From positions 1-9,176 of the forward strand of contig CALMAR010000052.1 of assembly GCA_937859855.1 (NCBI GenBank): a stretch of DNA of 9,176 nucleotides, given 5' to 3'. Below the pieces are notes generated by a model, which was given only the letters and a program-made list of their open reading frames with translations, made no database searches and had not been told where the DNA came from. A program made the position numbers and the translations under genes. The stretch comes from an uncultured Kineosporia sp. (GTDB lineage Bacteria > Actinomycetota > Actinomycetes > Actinomycetales > Kineosporiaceae). Positions 1 through 6,290 of this stretch are shown piece by piece (within the stretch, counting starts at the first letter, position 1; every line of letters begins with the position of its first letter).

Positions 1-546
1 GTCCAGACCCGGGTCGAAGACCTTCCCGACAGGGCCCAGACGCTGATCCGGAACACCCGCAAGGAAGCCGGGGACAACCGGACAGCGAAGACCGCAGCCG
101 AGCAGAAGAACAACGAACTGCTCGATAGCATCGCCAAGGCCCTCGGCCTGAAGCCGGACGAAGCACCAGACCCGGCGAAGCTGCAGGAAACCATCGCCCA
201 GCGCGACACCCGGGTGACGTCCCTGGAGGCCGAAAACCGCGCCAAGGACATCGAACTCGCCGCCTGGCGGGCAGCGGCCAGGCAAGGCGCCAACACCGCC
301 GCCCTGCTCGACTCCCGCGCGTTCGTCGCCGAGGTCGGACGACTCGACCCAGCGGCCGATGACTTCACCACCAAGCTCGACGCTGCCGTGAAGAAGGCCA
401 TCACCGACAACCCGGCCCTGCTGGCCGTGCCCGTACCCACCCCCGGCCACGCCGGCATCGGCGCCACCGGCGGCAACAGCGCCCCAACTCCCAGCCCGGG
501 CATGGGAACGCTCATGCAGGCCTACGCCGAAAGCCCACACCAATAA
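1..546 (+). CDS. Capsid scaffold protein, C-terminal part (5' end outside window)
   Basis: The reading frame is open from base 1 to the TAA at 544-546, giving 181 residues of a longer protein; the true start lies upstream. The ATG-like GTG at 214 is internal, since coding character continues unbroken to its left. The visible part begins with a segment reading LPDRAQTLIRNTRKEA, followed by a charged Ala/Lys/Glu/Gln-rich stretch that should form helix or coiled coil. Then comes a block with WRAAARQGANTAALLDSR and LDPAADDFTTKL, and a Pro/Gly-rich tail. This layout is what I know from actinophage scaffolding proteins, which line the inside of the procapsid and leave before DNA packaging. The position directly before the major capsid gene supports the call. 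No protease domain is visible in the part seen, and the capsid protein appears to lack its own N-terminal delta domain, so a separate scaffold is expected. Confidence 0.8.
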   Translation, partial: VQTRVEDLPDRAQTLIRNTRKEAGDNRTAKTAAEQKNNELLDSIAKALGLKPDEAPDPAKLQETIAQRDTRVTSLEAENRAKDIELAAWRAAARQGANTAALLDSRAFVAEVGRLDPAADDFTTKLDAAVKKAITDNPALLAVPVPTPGHAGIGATGGNSAPTPSPGMGTLMQAYAESPHQ

Positions 547-570
547 GCCACCCGAACGGCGATCGCCGGT

Positions 571-604
571 GACGGGTAACCACGAGGAAGGGCGGTAACC
601 CGTC
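571..604 (+). promoter_or_regulatory. Hairpin presenting the ribosome binding site of the major capsid gene
   Basis: Bases 571-581 can pair with 594-604 at 10 of 11 positions, the one mismatch being A578 against A597. The loop 582-593 contains the purine-rich Shine-Dalgarno sequence GAGGAAGGG (584-592). The second arm ends exactly one base before the capsid ATG at 605. A separate 12-base perfect palindrome, CGGCGATCGCCG, sits just upstream at 557-568. A looped-out Shine-Dalgarno would be accessible to ribosomes and the stem could protect the message; that role is inference. The pairing itself is read directly from the sequence. Confidence 0.5.
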
Positions 605-1549
605 ATGGCACTGACTCTCGCGCAGTCCGCGCTGCTGTCCACCAACAAGCTGCAGCGCGGCGTCATCGAGACCTTCGTCCAGGCGTCGGTCCTGCTCGAC
701 CGGCTGCCCCTGATGCCGATCGAGGGCAACGCCTACGCCTACAACAAGGAAGCCACCCTGCCCGGCGTGGCCTTCCGGTCGGTCAACGAGGCCTACACCG
801 AGTCGACCGGCACGTTCAACCAGGTCACCGAAGGACTGGTGATCCTGGGTGGCGACGCCGACGTCGACCGGTTCATCGTCCAGACCCGCGGCAACACCAA
901 CGACCAGCGGGCCGACCAGACCCGTATGAAGGTCAAGCCCGCGAGAATGAAGTTCCAGGACACCTTCATAAACGGTGACGTCACCGTCGACACCAAGAGC
1001 TTCGACGGCCTGAAGAAGCGCCTGACCGGCTCCCAGGTCCTCGACGCCGCCACCAACGGCCTCCCGGTCGTCGGGAACGGCACCACCGACCCCCAGGCCT
1101 TCTTCGACCAGCTGGACGCCCTCGTCGCGGCCGTGCCGGGCGGGGCGGACGCCCTCTACTGCAACGCCGCCGTCCGGGCCCGGATCCTGTCCGCGGGCCG
1201 CCGCATCGGCGGAGCCGACATGGTCAACGAGGACCTGACCCACAAGCGGGTCGTGCAGTGGAACGGGATCCCGGTCCTCGACATCGGCACCAAGTCTGAC
1301 GGCACCAACATCATCCCGCAGACCGAGACCCAGGGGACCTCGAGCGTCGCCTCCAGCATCTACGCGGTCAAGTTCGGCGAGGGCGAGGGTGACCAGGCCG
1401 TCACCGGCCTCACCAACGGCGGGGTCATGGTCGACGACCTGGGCATGCTCCAGGCCCAGCCGGTCTACCGGACCCGGATCGAGTTCTACTGCGGCCTGGC
1501 CGTCTTCGGCCTCGGCGCCGCCCGCCTGCGCGGCGTCCTGGCCTCCTGA
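605..1549 (+). CDS. Major capsid protein, HK97 fold
   Basis: This 314-residue protein builds the icosahedral head shell. Its length suits a capsid subunit without an N-terminal scaffold (delta) domain. Residues 1-40 form the N-arm and first helix region. Residues about 41-130 hold the extended E-loop-like and P-domain strands, including the FINGD motif near 121. Residues 160-200 contain the helical A-domain start (QAFFDQLDALVAAVPGG, then ALYCNAAVRARIL). WNGIPVLDIG at 219-228 is the typical strand-turn of this family. The C-terminus (RIEFYCGLAVFGLGAARLRG) matches the closing strand and helix of HK97-type capsids. The start is ATG 605, with GAGGAAGGG 12 bases upstream in a hairpin loop. It follows the scaffold gene and precedes connector genes, the standard head-operon order. 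The assignment to fold is strong; placement in a named capsid subfamily would need a profile search. Confidence 0.9.
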   Translation: MALTLAQSALLSTNKLQRGVIETFVQASVLLDRLPLMPIEGNAYAYNKEATLPGVAFRSVNEAYTESTGTFNQVTEGLVILGGDADVDRFIVQTRGNTNDQRADQTRMKVKPARMKFQDTFINGDVTVDTKSFDGLKKRLTGSQVLDAATNGLPVVGNGTTDPQAFFDQLDALVAAVPGGADALYCNAAVRARILSAGRRIGGADMVNEDLTHKRVVQWNGIPVLDIGTKSDGTNIIPQTETQGTSSVASSIYAVKFGEGEGDQAVTGLTNGGVMVDDLGMLQAQPVYRTRIEFYCGLAVFGLGAARLRGVLAS

Positions 1550-1553
1550 CCGC

Positions 1554-1565
1554 GCCGCAAGCGGC
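1554..1565 (+). terminator. Short hairpin just after the capsid stop; possible weak terminator or 3' stabiliser
   Basis: GCCGC (1554-1558) pairs perfectly with GCGGC (1561-1565) around AA, starting five bases after the capsid stop codon. No T-run follows, the stem is only 5 bp, and the next gene is 40 bases on, so this is not a convincing full terminator. In actinobacteria, hairpins lacking a T-run can still attenuate transcription or protect 3' ends. That would help give the capsid gene more message than its downstream neighbours, but this is inference. Confidence 0.2.
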
Positions 1566-1605
1566 TTCATCCACCAACCTCGACCGACATTCCAAGGAGG
1601 CCACC

Positions 1606-1962
1606 ATGGCCGGATCCACCCGCAGGACCCACAGCAACCCCGAGGTCACCCGCACCGACGACAACGTCACCCACCCCTCCACGGTGGCCCCCGGGGACGC
1701 GCCTGCCGACACCACGGACCCGTCCGAGCGGGTCTCCACCGTGCCCGTGCAGCCCAGCGAGGCCGCCCTGCGCGCGGGAACGGTCAACGCAGTGCTCCTC
1801 AACCCGGCCCTGCCGGACGCTGACACCGTCGCCGCCAACCTCCGGGCCGGGGTCACGCCTCCGGATGACCACCGGATCGAGGAGTACGACGCCGAGCGGC
1901 CGGACGGCACCAAGGTCCACGTCCGGCACAACCTCGACACCGGCGAGACGTCCCTGGCCTGA
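1606..1962 (+). CDS. Hypothetical phage protein, 118 residues, between capsid and connector genes
   Basis: I do not recognise a family. The gene has a strong ribosome binding site, AAGGAGG at 1594-1600, five bases before its ATG. Residues 1-50 are rich in Thr, Pro, Asp and Ser and look disordered. Residues 50-85 (EAALRAGTVNAVLLNPAL and on) may be helical. The C-terminus is a compact, charged beta-like segment (IEEYDAERPDGTKVHVRHN) ending at GETSLA. The place immediately after the major capsid gene is commonly used for head decoration, head fibre or small accessory proteins, so a capsid-associated role is possible. No membrane segment, signal peptide or catalytic motif is visible. The strong ribosome binding site suggests high expression. 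Confidence 0.75.
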   Translation: MAGSTRRTHSNPEVTRTDDNVTHPSTVAPGDAPADTTDPSERVSTVPVQPSEAALRAGTVNAVLLNPALPDADTVAANLRAGVTPPDDHRIEEYDAERPDGTKVHVRHNLDTGETSLA

Positions 1963-1985
1963 GCTGAACGGAGAGGCCGCGCATC

Positions 1986-2360
1986 GTGACGACGCTCGCA
2001 GTGCCCGCAGATGTCAGCGTCAGAGTGATGCGCGACCTCTCCACAGCTGAAACAGCTTTCGTCACAGCCGTGATCTCGGAACTGTCGTCCGAGATCCGGC
2101 TCCGGCTGCCCGGCATCGACGCCCGGGTGGCGGCCAGCACGGACTACGCCGCTGTCGTCCGGGGCCGGATCGCGGCCGCCGTCGCCGGGTTCCTCAGCAC
2201 CCGATCCGATGGCGCCATCGAGGAGACCGTCGGCGGCATGAGCCGCCGCTGGGAGACGGCCCGCAGCTCCGGGTTCGCCGGGTTCACCGCCGACGACTGG
2301 GCGGCCATCATCCCCGTCTCGGGCCTGTCCGGCGCCTACGTCATCCCGCTGGGCGGCTGA
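1986..2360 (+). CDS. Head-tail connector, Gp19/Gp15/Gp42-like
   Basis: This 124-residue protein resembles the actinophage Gp19/Gp15/Gp42 family, small proteins of the head-tail interface that sit under the portal. It opens with LAVPADVSVRVMRDLSTAE, typical of connectors starting with a helical 'pass/threshold' region. A helical core (residues 18-70) and a segment with GGMSRRWE (83-90) follow, then FTADDWAAIIP (100-110). The start is GTG 1986, chosen because GGAGAGG (1970-1976) lies nine bases upstream. It follows the hypothetical gene by 23 bases and shares its final A with the next gene's ATG (TGATG), so the two are probably translationally coupled. The family call rests on motif memory and context rather than a profile search. 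Confidence 0.7.
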   Translation: MTTLAVPADVSVRVMRDLSTAETAFVTAVISELSSEIRLRLPGIDARVAASTDYAAVVRGRIAAAVAGFLSTRSDGAIEETVGGMSRRWETARSSGFAGFTADDWAAIIPVSGLSGAYVIPLGG

Positions 2361-2788
2361 TGTTCCACCAGACCGCGGTACGTCGCCGCGCCCCAGCTCT
2401 CTCCAGCTCCAGCGGCGCCGACTCCTCACAGCGCGACTGGGCCAACGCCAGCACCGTCGAATGGTCCGGGCTGAACATCCAGCCCGTCTCAAGCGATGAC
2501 GCCGCCGACGCTGCAGGAGTCCAGTCCAGCGCCCGCTGGCTGCTCATGAACGCCCCGTACGCCGGGAAGCTGGATCTGCTCGCCACCGACCAGATCGTGT
2601 ACGACGGGATGACTCTCGAAGTCGACGGGCCACCCCGGCACTGGCCAGCTCCTGGCGGCGGCTGGCACCACACCGAAGCCACCCTGGTCGAGGAGCCCCT
2701 GACCCGCGCCGGGGCTAGCGGCAGCGCGGCCGCCGCGATCCGGACCGCCGGGCAAGGCGCTGCCGGCCGGAAATGGAGCCCGACGTGA
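2360..2788 (+). CDS. Head-closure / head-tail stopper-like protein
   Basis: This 142-residue protein occupies the slot of the head-tail stopper, which closes the connector after DNA packaging and receives the tail. Residues 1-30 are Ser/Ala/Arg-rich. Residues 33-90 look like the beta-barrel core expected of stoppers: VEWSGLNIQPVSSDDA, then RWLLMNAPYAGKLDLLATDQIVYDG is a strand-turn-strand pattern with the 'position/limit then D..V..dG' feel of this family. The C-terminal 35 residues are Ala/Gly-rich and probably flexible. The ATG at 2360 overlaps the previous stop in TGATG, with GGGCGG just upstream as a weak ribosome site, so it is likely translated by reinitiation. Sequence divergence in this family is high, so the call depends partly on gene order. 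Confidence 0.6.
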   Translation: MFHQTAVRRRAPALSSSSGADSSQRDWANASTVEWSGLNIQPVSSDDAADAAGVQSSARWLLMNAPYAGKLDLLATDQIVYDGMTLEVDGPPRHWPAPGGGWHHTEATLVEEPLTRAGASGSAAAAIRTAGQGAAGRKWSPT

Positions 2789-2795
2789 GGTTCAC

Positions 2796-3248
2796 ATGAG
2801 GTTCTCGGCCACCATCACCGGCGACAAGCAGGCCCGGGCCCGCTTCGACGGCATCAGCGGCCGGGCGAAGAACCCGGCGAAGGCCTGCGCCGTCATCCAG
2901 ACGCTGTGGCAGACCTCCGAGCGGCACCGCTACGACACCGGCGCGTACGGCGACTGGGCGCCCGACCTGCCCTCCATCAGGGCCAGGAAAGCCCGCCGCG
3001 GCCAGGACCCCCGCACCCTGCGCGCCACCGGTGCGCTGTACCGGTCTGTGACCTCACCTGGCGCGCCGGGCGCGGTGTTCCGGCCCTCCAGTGACTCCCT
3101 CGAGCTGGGCACCTCGCTGGCCGCTGGGGCCGAGGCGCAGCGAGGCGGCGGCCGACGGCACCGCGAAGTCGTCCACGTCTCCACCGGCGAGCTGAAGGCC
3201 TGGGCGCAGGCGATCGGCGCGTACCTGATGCAGGACACGGACCAGTGA
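2796..3248 (+). CDS. Phage virion morphogenesis / tail completion protein (Mu gpG, P2 gpS type)
   Basis: This 150-residue protein matches the Phage_tail_S (virion morphogenesis) pattern. DWAPDLPSIRARKARRGQ (53-70) corresponds to the family's 'W.pl...t...K...g' segment. LRATGALYRSVT (75-86) corresponds to the 'iL..TG.L..Si' segment, and LELGTSLAAGAEAQRGGG (102-119) to the 'iGt...YA..hq.Gg' segment. Members act in the neck or at the tail end that joins the head, and the family is characteristic of phages with contractile tails such as P2 and Mu. That agrees with the sheath gene at the right edge. The start is ATG 2796, seven bases after the previous stop; the stop region itself supplies GTGAGG as ribosome site. 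It belongs to the same co-directional operon. Confidence 0.75.
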   Translation: MRFSATITGDKQARARFDGISGRAKNPAKACAVIQTLWQTSERHRYDTGAYGDWAPDLPSIRARKARRGQDPRTLRATGALYRSVTSPGAPGAVFRPSSDSLELGTSLAAGAEAQRGGGRRHREVVHVSTGELKAWAQAIGAYLMQDTDQ

Positions 3249-3255
3249 TTCCACG

Positions 3256-3837
3256 GTGACGGTCTCGGTTCCTTTCGGCCCGGTGATCACCGCCGGGGAC
3301 ATCCGCGGCGGGCTGAAGACGGTGCTCACCGCGTCCCTGCCCTCGGTGATCACCGCCGTCTGTAACCAGAAGAGCATCAGCCCCAGCCTGGTCCCGCCTC
3401 CCGCGGCGTGGGGTGGCCCCACCGACCCGTCAGCTCTCCCGGCAGGAACCTCGGTGCCGCTCGGCGTGATCTCAGCCCCCGGGACTACCCGGGACCCGGT
3501 CAAGCGCGGGAACGGTGACTACGAACTCCAGTGGGACGCCGGAGTCGGACTCATTTCATCGCACCCGGATTCCGAGACCGGGCAGCGCCTTTCGGAGATT
3601 TACGGCGCCGCCATCCGGGCCTGCATCCTCCAGAACGGCTCCCTGGGCGGGGTCGCGGACTCCGTCCGCTGGGTCGATGAGTCCAACGAGGAAACCGCTT
3701 GGAACTCCGGCCAGTCCGTTTGGGCCGCCACCGTCATCTTCGCCGTCACCTGCGTCGCCGTCGTCGACGGGTACGCCACCGCCGGACCTGACCCGGCCAT
3801 CGTCCAGCACATTCAGATCGTGGGGAGACTGACATGA
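3256..3837 (+). CDS. Tail terminator-like neck protein
   Basis: This 193-residue protein is most likely the tail terminator, which caps the tail tube and sheath and docks onto the head. It starts at GTG 3256, seven bases after the preceding stop, with no clear Shine-Dalgarno, so coupling to the upstream gene is likely. Residues 10-35 form a helix that opens like terminators (GDIRGGLKTVLTASLPS). Residues 40-85 are Pro/Ser/Gly-rich loops. WDAGVGLIS (92-100) plus the following DSETGQRLSEIYGAAIRAC are the strand and helix usual in this fold. The C-terminal part (VWAATVIFAVTCVAVVDGY) is a hydrophobic beta-strand pair, not a transmembrane helix in context. The stop overlaps the next ATG as ATGA. 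Position between a gpG-like gene and a pre-sheath small protein supports the role; sequence alone is only suggestive. Confidence 0.55.
   Translation: MTVSVPFGPVITAGDIRGGLKTVLTASLPSVITAVCNQKSISPSLVPPPAAWGGPTDPSALPAGTSVPLGVISAPGTTRDPVKRGNGDYELQWDAGVGLISSHPDSETGQRLSEIYGAAIRACILQNGSLGGVADSVRWVDESNEETAWNSGQSVWAATVIFAVTCVAVVDGYATAGPDPAIVQHIQIVGRLT
3281..3355. repeat. Two copies of the palindrome CGGTGATCACCG, 63 bp apart
   Basis: The perfect 12-base palindrome CGGTGATCACCG occurs at 3281-3292 and 3344-3355, and both copies are followed by CC. Its 10-base core GGTGATCACC occurs again at 4588-4597. The first two copies lie in the tail terminator gene, where both encode Val-Ile-Thr-Ala in the same frame. 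Spacing of exactly 63 bp, about six helical turns, would suit a dimeric DNA-binding protein, but protein-coding constraint explains the copies equally well. Confidence 0.3.
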
Positions 3838-4013
3838 GCGGCAATCAGCTGGTCCAAGTCGTCAACACTGGGACTGGGCCTGTCGACCTGGCCGATGGCC
3901 GGATCCTGGCCCCCGGCGACGCCCCGGTCGAGGTGCGGCTCACCCGCCACGAGCGGGACATGATCGAGTCTGGGGTCCTGACCCAGGTGGCTGGGAAGGG
4001 CGCGTCGAAGTGA
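3834..4013 (+). CDS. Small pre-sheath-like protein, 59 residues
   Basis: ATG 3834 overlaps the previous stop (ATGA), and the gene's own stop overlaps the next GTG start (GTGA at 4010). It is therefore locked into the operon on both sides. The protein begins MSGNQLVQVVNTGTGPVD, a beta-rich opening. It continues through DGRILAPGDAPVEV and ends in a short helix with RHERDMIESGVLTQV. In Mu-like phages a protein of similar size (DUF2635) lies directly before the sheath gene, with a 'dp.tG..L...G..V......RRl..GdV' pattern. The layout here is similar: a 'G..l.pGd.pveV' strand, then a helix ending in SGVL. Homology is an inference from size, pattern and place. In this window the sheath is not next; it lies 4.6 kb away. 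Confidence 0.65.
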   Translation: MSGNQLVQVVNTGTGPVDLADGRILAPGDAPVEVRLTRHERDMIESGVLTQVAGKGASK

Positions 4014-5107
4014 GCGCACCGGGGGTGCGGGTCGGCTCGGGTGAGTTCGACTCCTCCGACGTCCTGCAGGTCCTGGCCCGCGGTGGCATCAGCCTCGACC
4101 AGGTCCTCGCTGCCGTCGCCCAGTCAGACTCCATCAAGGCGAGCCTCAACGGCTTGTTCGCGCCGTACTGGCGCCCCAACACCACCTACGCCGCCGGGGA
4201 TCGGACGATCAACCCGTTCGGCGTCAACGTTCGGGCGATCATCGCCCACACCAGTGGCGCGAAGTATGACGCCCGGAACTGGTCCGAGTCCTCGTGGCGG
4301 TTCCGCGATCCCCGGCAGTGGCCCTTCCGGGTGGACAGCCCGTGGAACCTCCCACTGGCCACCACGGCGAGGTACGAGAAGGCCACCGACACGATGACGG
4401 CGGCGCTGATCAACTCCACCGCAAACGTCCCGTGGATCAACTACACCCAGTACACGGCCCCGGTGAACTACGCCGCTGACACCGACCCCATGGTGACCGT
4501 TACCGACACGGTCAGCTCCAGCCGCTCCGCTATCTACCGGATCCCGGTCGGCGCGATTATCTCGCCCGGCGGGGACCAGTCGCAGGTGGTGATCACCCCC
4601 GATGGCCGGTTCGCCCACGAGACCTTCTACACGATCAGAAATTCGGACGCTGTCCAGACGGTCTCTCGGCATGAGCAGATCGACCTATACGGCTCAGGCA
4701 TTGGTCCCAGCAACGGAATCCACGCGTCCGGCTCCAGCCTCCTCGGCGGCTTGATCCGTAAGACAGACATCGAGTTCGGGGAGATCCGGCACGGCCTTGC
4801 ACTGAGCGTCGACGGATCGAAGATGCTTTACACCGGCGGCAGCAGCAGCTACGACGGATACGGCTACGGAAACTCCCTGGGCTACACCTGGCCGGCCACT
4901 GAGCAGGACTACAACGCCAACACCTACTACACCGGCCCTTGCCCCATGGGGTCCTTCTTCGCGATTCCGCCCTGGGTCGACGTCGAGTCCTACGGGTTCA
5001 GCACCCCGGGCCTGATGATCGCCCGCGCCCTCCAGCGGTACGGCGGCTACATCGTCGACCGCACAGGCGCCACCTCCAAGCCGAGCCAACAATCCCGGAC
5101 GCCTTGA
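4010..5107 (+). CDS. Appendage protein with CBM-like module and large beta domain; 3' end apparently frameshifted
   Basis: The in-frame product is 365 residues, starting at GTG 4010, whose GTGA overlaps the upstream stop. Residues 1-50 look helical and may anchor the protein to the virion. Residues 54-91 (YWRPNTTYAAGD, then HTSG and ARNW) match the 'W.pnt.Y..Gd....HTSG..fd..NW' module common in phage tail proteins, similar to small carbohydrate-binding modules. Residues 110-350 form one large domain: SPWNLPL near 110, IDLYGSG at 224, LLGGLIRKTDIEFGEIRHGL at 244-263 and ALQRYGGYIVDRTG at 340-353. I remember this motif set from uncharacterised secreted proteins of actinobacteria, but I know of no assigned function; glycan binding or cleavage is inference. 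The frame ends prematurely as judged by the neighbouring frame, which continues the expected C-terminus to 5274. Confidence 0.75.
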   Translation: MSAPGVRVGSGEFDSSDVLQVLARGGISLDQVLAAVAQSDSIKASLNGLFAPYWRPNTTYAAGDRTINPFGVNVRAIIAHTSGAKYDARNWSESSWRFRDPRQWPFRVDSPWNLPLATTARYEKATDTMTAALINSTANVPWINYTQYTAPVNYAADTDPMVTVTDTVSSSRSAIYRIPVGAIISPGGDQSQVVITPDGRFAHETFYTIRNSDAVQTVSRHEQIDLYGSGIGPSNGIHASGSSLLGGLIRKTDIEFGEIRHGLALSVDGSKMLYTGGSSSYDGYGYGNSLGYTWPATEQDYNANTYYTGPCPMGSFFAIPPWVDVESYGFSTPGLMIARALQRYGGYIVDRTGATSKPSQQSRTP

Positions 5108-5274
5108 TCGGGCCCGCGTTCGGGGACGTCGGCACGATCAAGTCGCTGTGCCGGATCGTCACCAACAACTCGGAAGCCACCCCCAACGGCGGGATCTTCT
5201 TGCCAGACGGCAGCAACCGGATCGCGCCACTGGCGCCGCCACTGCCTCCCGTCCCGGGCATGAAAGGCGCCTAA
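5074..5274 (+). other. Out-of-frame C-terminal segment of the preceding appendage gene
   Basis: In the frame one base behind that of the gene ending at 5107, the sequence reads QAEPTIPDALIGPAFGDVG, then IKSLCRIVTNNSEATPNGG, then a proline-rich end with LAPPLPPVPG before TAA at 5272-5274. It has no good start codon or ribosome site of its own; only a TTG at 5104 overlaps the upstream TGA. It reads as the natural continuation of the upstream protein after its RYGGYIVDRTGAT segment. Restoring one base near 5072-5078 would join the two into about 421 residues. Loss of one C from an original CCC in the ACCTCCAAG stretch would be enough. A real mutation, a sequencing error or a recoding event are all possible; no obvious slippery heptamer is seen. 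Confidence 0.6.
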
Positions 5275-5277
5275 CCC

Positions 5278-6273
5278 ATGACCGTCATCGAGCGCGGCGA
5301 CTACACCGCCCTGCCAGACAGCGCCACCCTGCCCATCGGCCATCACAAGATCCGCCAACAGGGGACTGGCGCCGCCGCATCGATCGCCAATGGCGCCCTG
5401 CGCCTGGATGCCGGCAGCGGCGGAATCCGGATCGAGCGGCGTGGCGGGTACCGGCCCGACAACTTCCAGCTGTTCTTCCGGATCAAGCACGTCGCGGCCG
5501 GGCTGGGCACCTCCTACTACCCGGGCTTCTGCTTCCGTTCAACCAAGGACGACGGTGCCAATGAGCCGAGCTACCGTCAGCGGCTGGAGTGGAACGGCAC
5601 CGTCTATGCCATGACGAGGAAGCTGGGCGGCGGCAGTAGCAGCGTCAGCAGCAACATCAGCTTCGCCAGCAGCATCGCCGCCACTGGCTCGGTTTTGCTC
5701 GGCAAGGTCCGGATTCAGGGCCCGTTGGTTCGAGCGCGGTGCTGGAAAGAGGGTGACGCGGAGCCAATCGGCTGGCCGCTGAGTGTCGCAGACCTGTACT
5801 TCACCAGCCCCAAGGGCTACCTGCAGTTCAACATGGGCGGCGGCGGCATCGTCGAGATCAGCCATTGGATCGTCGAGGATCTGCCCCCCGCGCCGATCCT
5901 CGACCCGCCCCAGGACGGCAACATCTACGTCCCCGCCGACCCATCCACCCTGATCACTTCTGCGGTCAGCAACATTCCGGCATCCGGCAGCTCCGTCCAG
6001 CTGCCGCCGCCAACCGTCGCCCCGATCGTCAACATCGTCATGAACGGCAGCCCCGCCATTGCGCCGGCCACGCCCATTGCGGGCCAATGGCAGGAAGTGA
6101 GCCTGATCCAGGACGCCACAGGTGGTCGTGTCCCCACCTTCACTGGAGTCAAGTGGGCCGGGGGAACCGCACCCACATTCTCCACGGGCGCGAACAAGAT
6201 CGATCAGATCGGCCTGCGCTGTTTCGACGGCGCCCTCTGGTCCGGGCGCGTGCTCGGCCTCGACGTCCGCTAA
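5278..6273 (+). CDS. Tail fibre-like protein: LamG-like N-half, fibre-tip C-domain
   Basis: This 331-residue protein starts at ATG 5278, with AAAGG (5263-5267) upstream, three bases after the previous segment's stop. Residues 1-200 look like a concanavalin/LamG-type jelly roll: GALRLDAGSGGIRIE, FQLFFRIK, then KVRIQGPLVRARCWKEGDAEPIGW, where the 'vR..g..ir.r.W..g..eP..W' strand pair is typical. Residues 202-265 are a Pro/Ser-rich linker. Residues 268-331 (GQWQEVSLIQDATGGR, VKWAGGTAPTFSTGANKIDQ, CFDGALWSG) match the compact tip motif of many phage tail fibres and minor tail proteins, 'l.qda.Ggr..tf..v.W.gGt.Pt.stgankvD...l..fDG..W.G'. A role in binding the host surface is the natural inference. 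The Ser-rich run near residues 119-134 is low complexity. Confidence 0.75.
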   Translation: MTVIERGDYTALPDSATLPIGHHKIRQQGTGAAASIANGALRLDAGSGGIRIERRGGYRPDNFQLFFRIKHVAAGLGTSYYPGFCFRSTKDDGANEPSYRQRLEWNGTVYAMTRKLGGGSSSVSSNISFASSIAATGSVLLGKVRIQGPLVRARCWKEGDAEPIGWPLSVADLYFTSPKGYLQFNMGGGGIVEISHWIVEDLPPAPILDPPQDGNIYVPADPSTLITSAVSNIPASGSSVQLPPPTVAPIVNIVMNGSPAIAPATPIAGQWQEVSLIQDATGGRVPTFTGVKWAGGTAPTFSTGANKIDQIGLRCFDGALWSGRVLGLDVR

Positions 6274-6290
6274 CAGGCAGGAGGCCAGCG

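Noticed and set aside
512..1570. Long minus-strand open frame (352 codons) opposite the capsid gene
   Set aside because: It is a codon-phase shadow of the capsid gene; the product is Val/Gly/Asp-rich without motifs, and the + strand gene is clear.
1425..2492. Minus-strand open frame of 355 codons spanning several head genes
   Set aside because: It crosses three well-supported + strand genes, has an Arg/Gly-rich low-complexity product and no supporting ribosome site.
4124..4672. Minus-strand frame opposite the first appendage gene
   Set aside because: Composition is that of an antisense shadow (Gly/Val/Arg/Asp), with no ribosome site and no motif.
5865..6290. Upstream extension of the gene starting at 6291
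   Set aside because: This part lies inside the fibre gene in another frame, translates to an Arg/Pro/His-rich sequence typical of a shadow frame, and the ATG at 6291 has a clear ribosome site.
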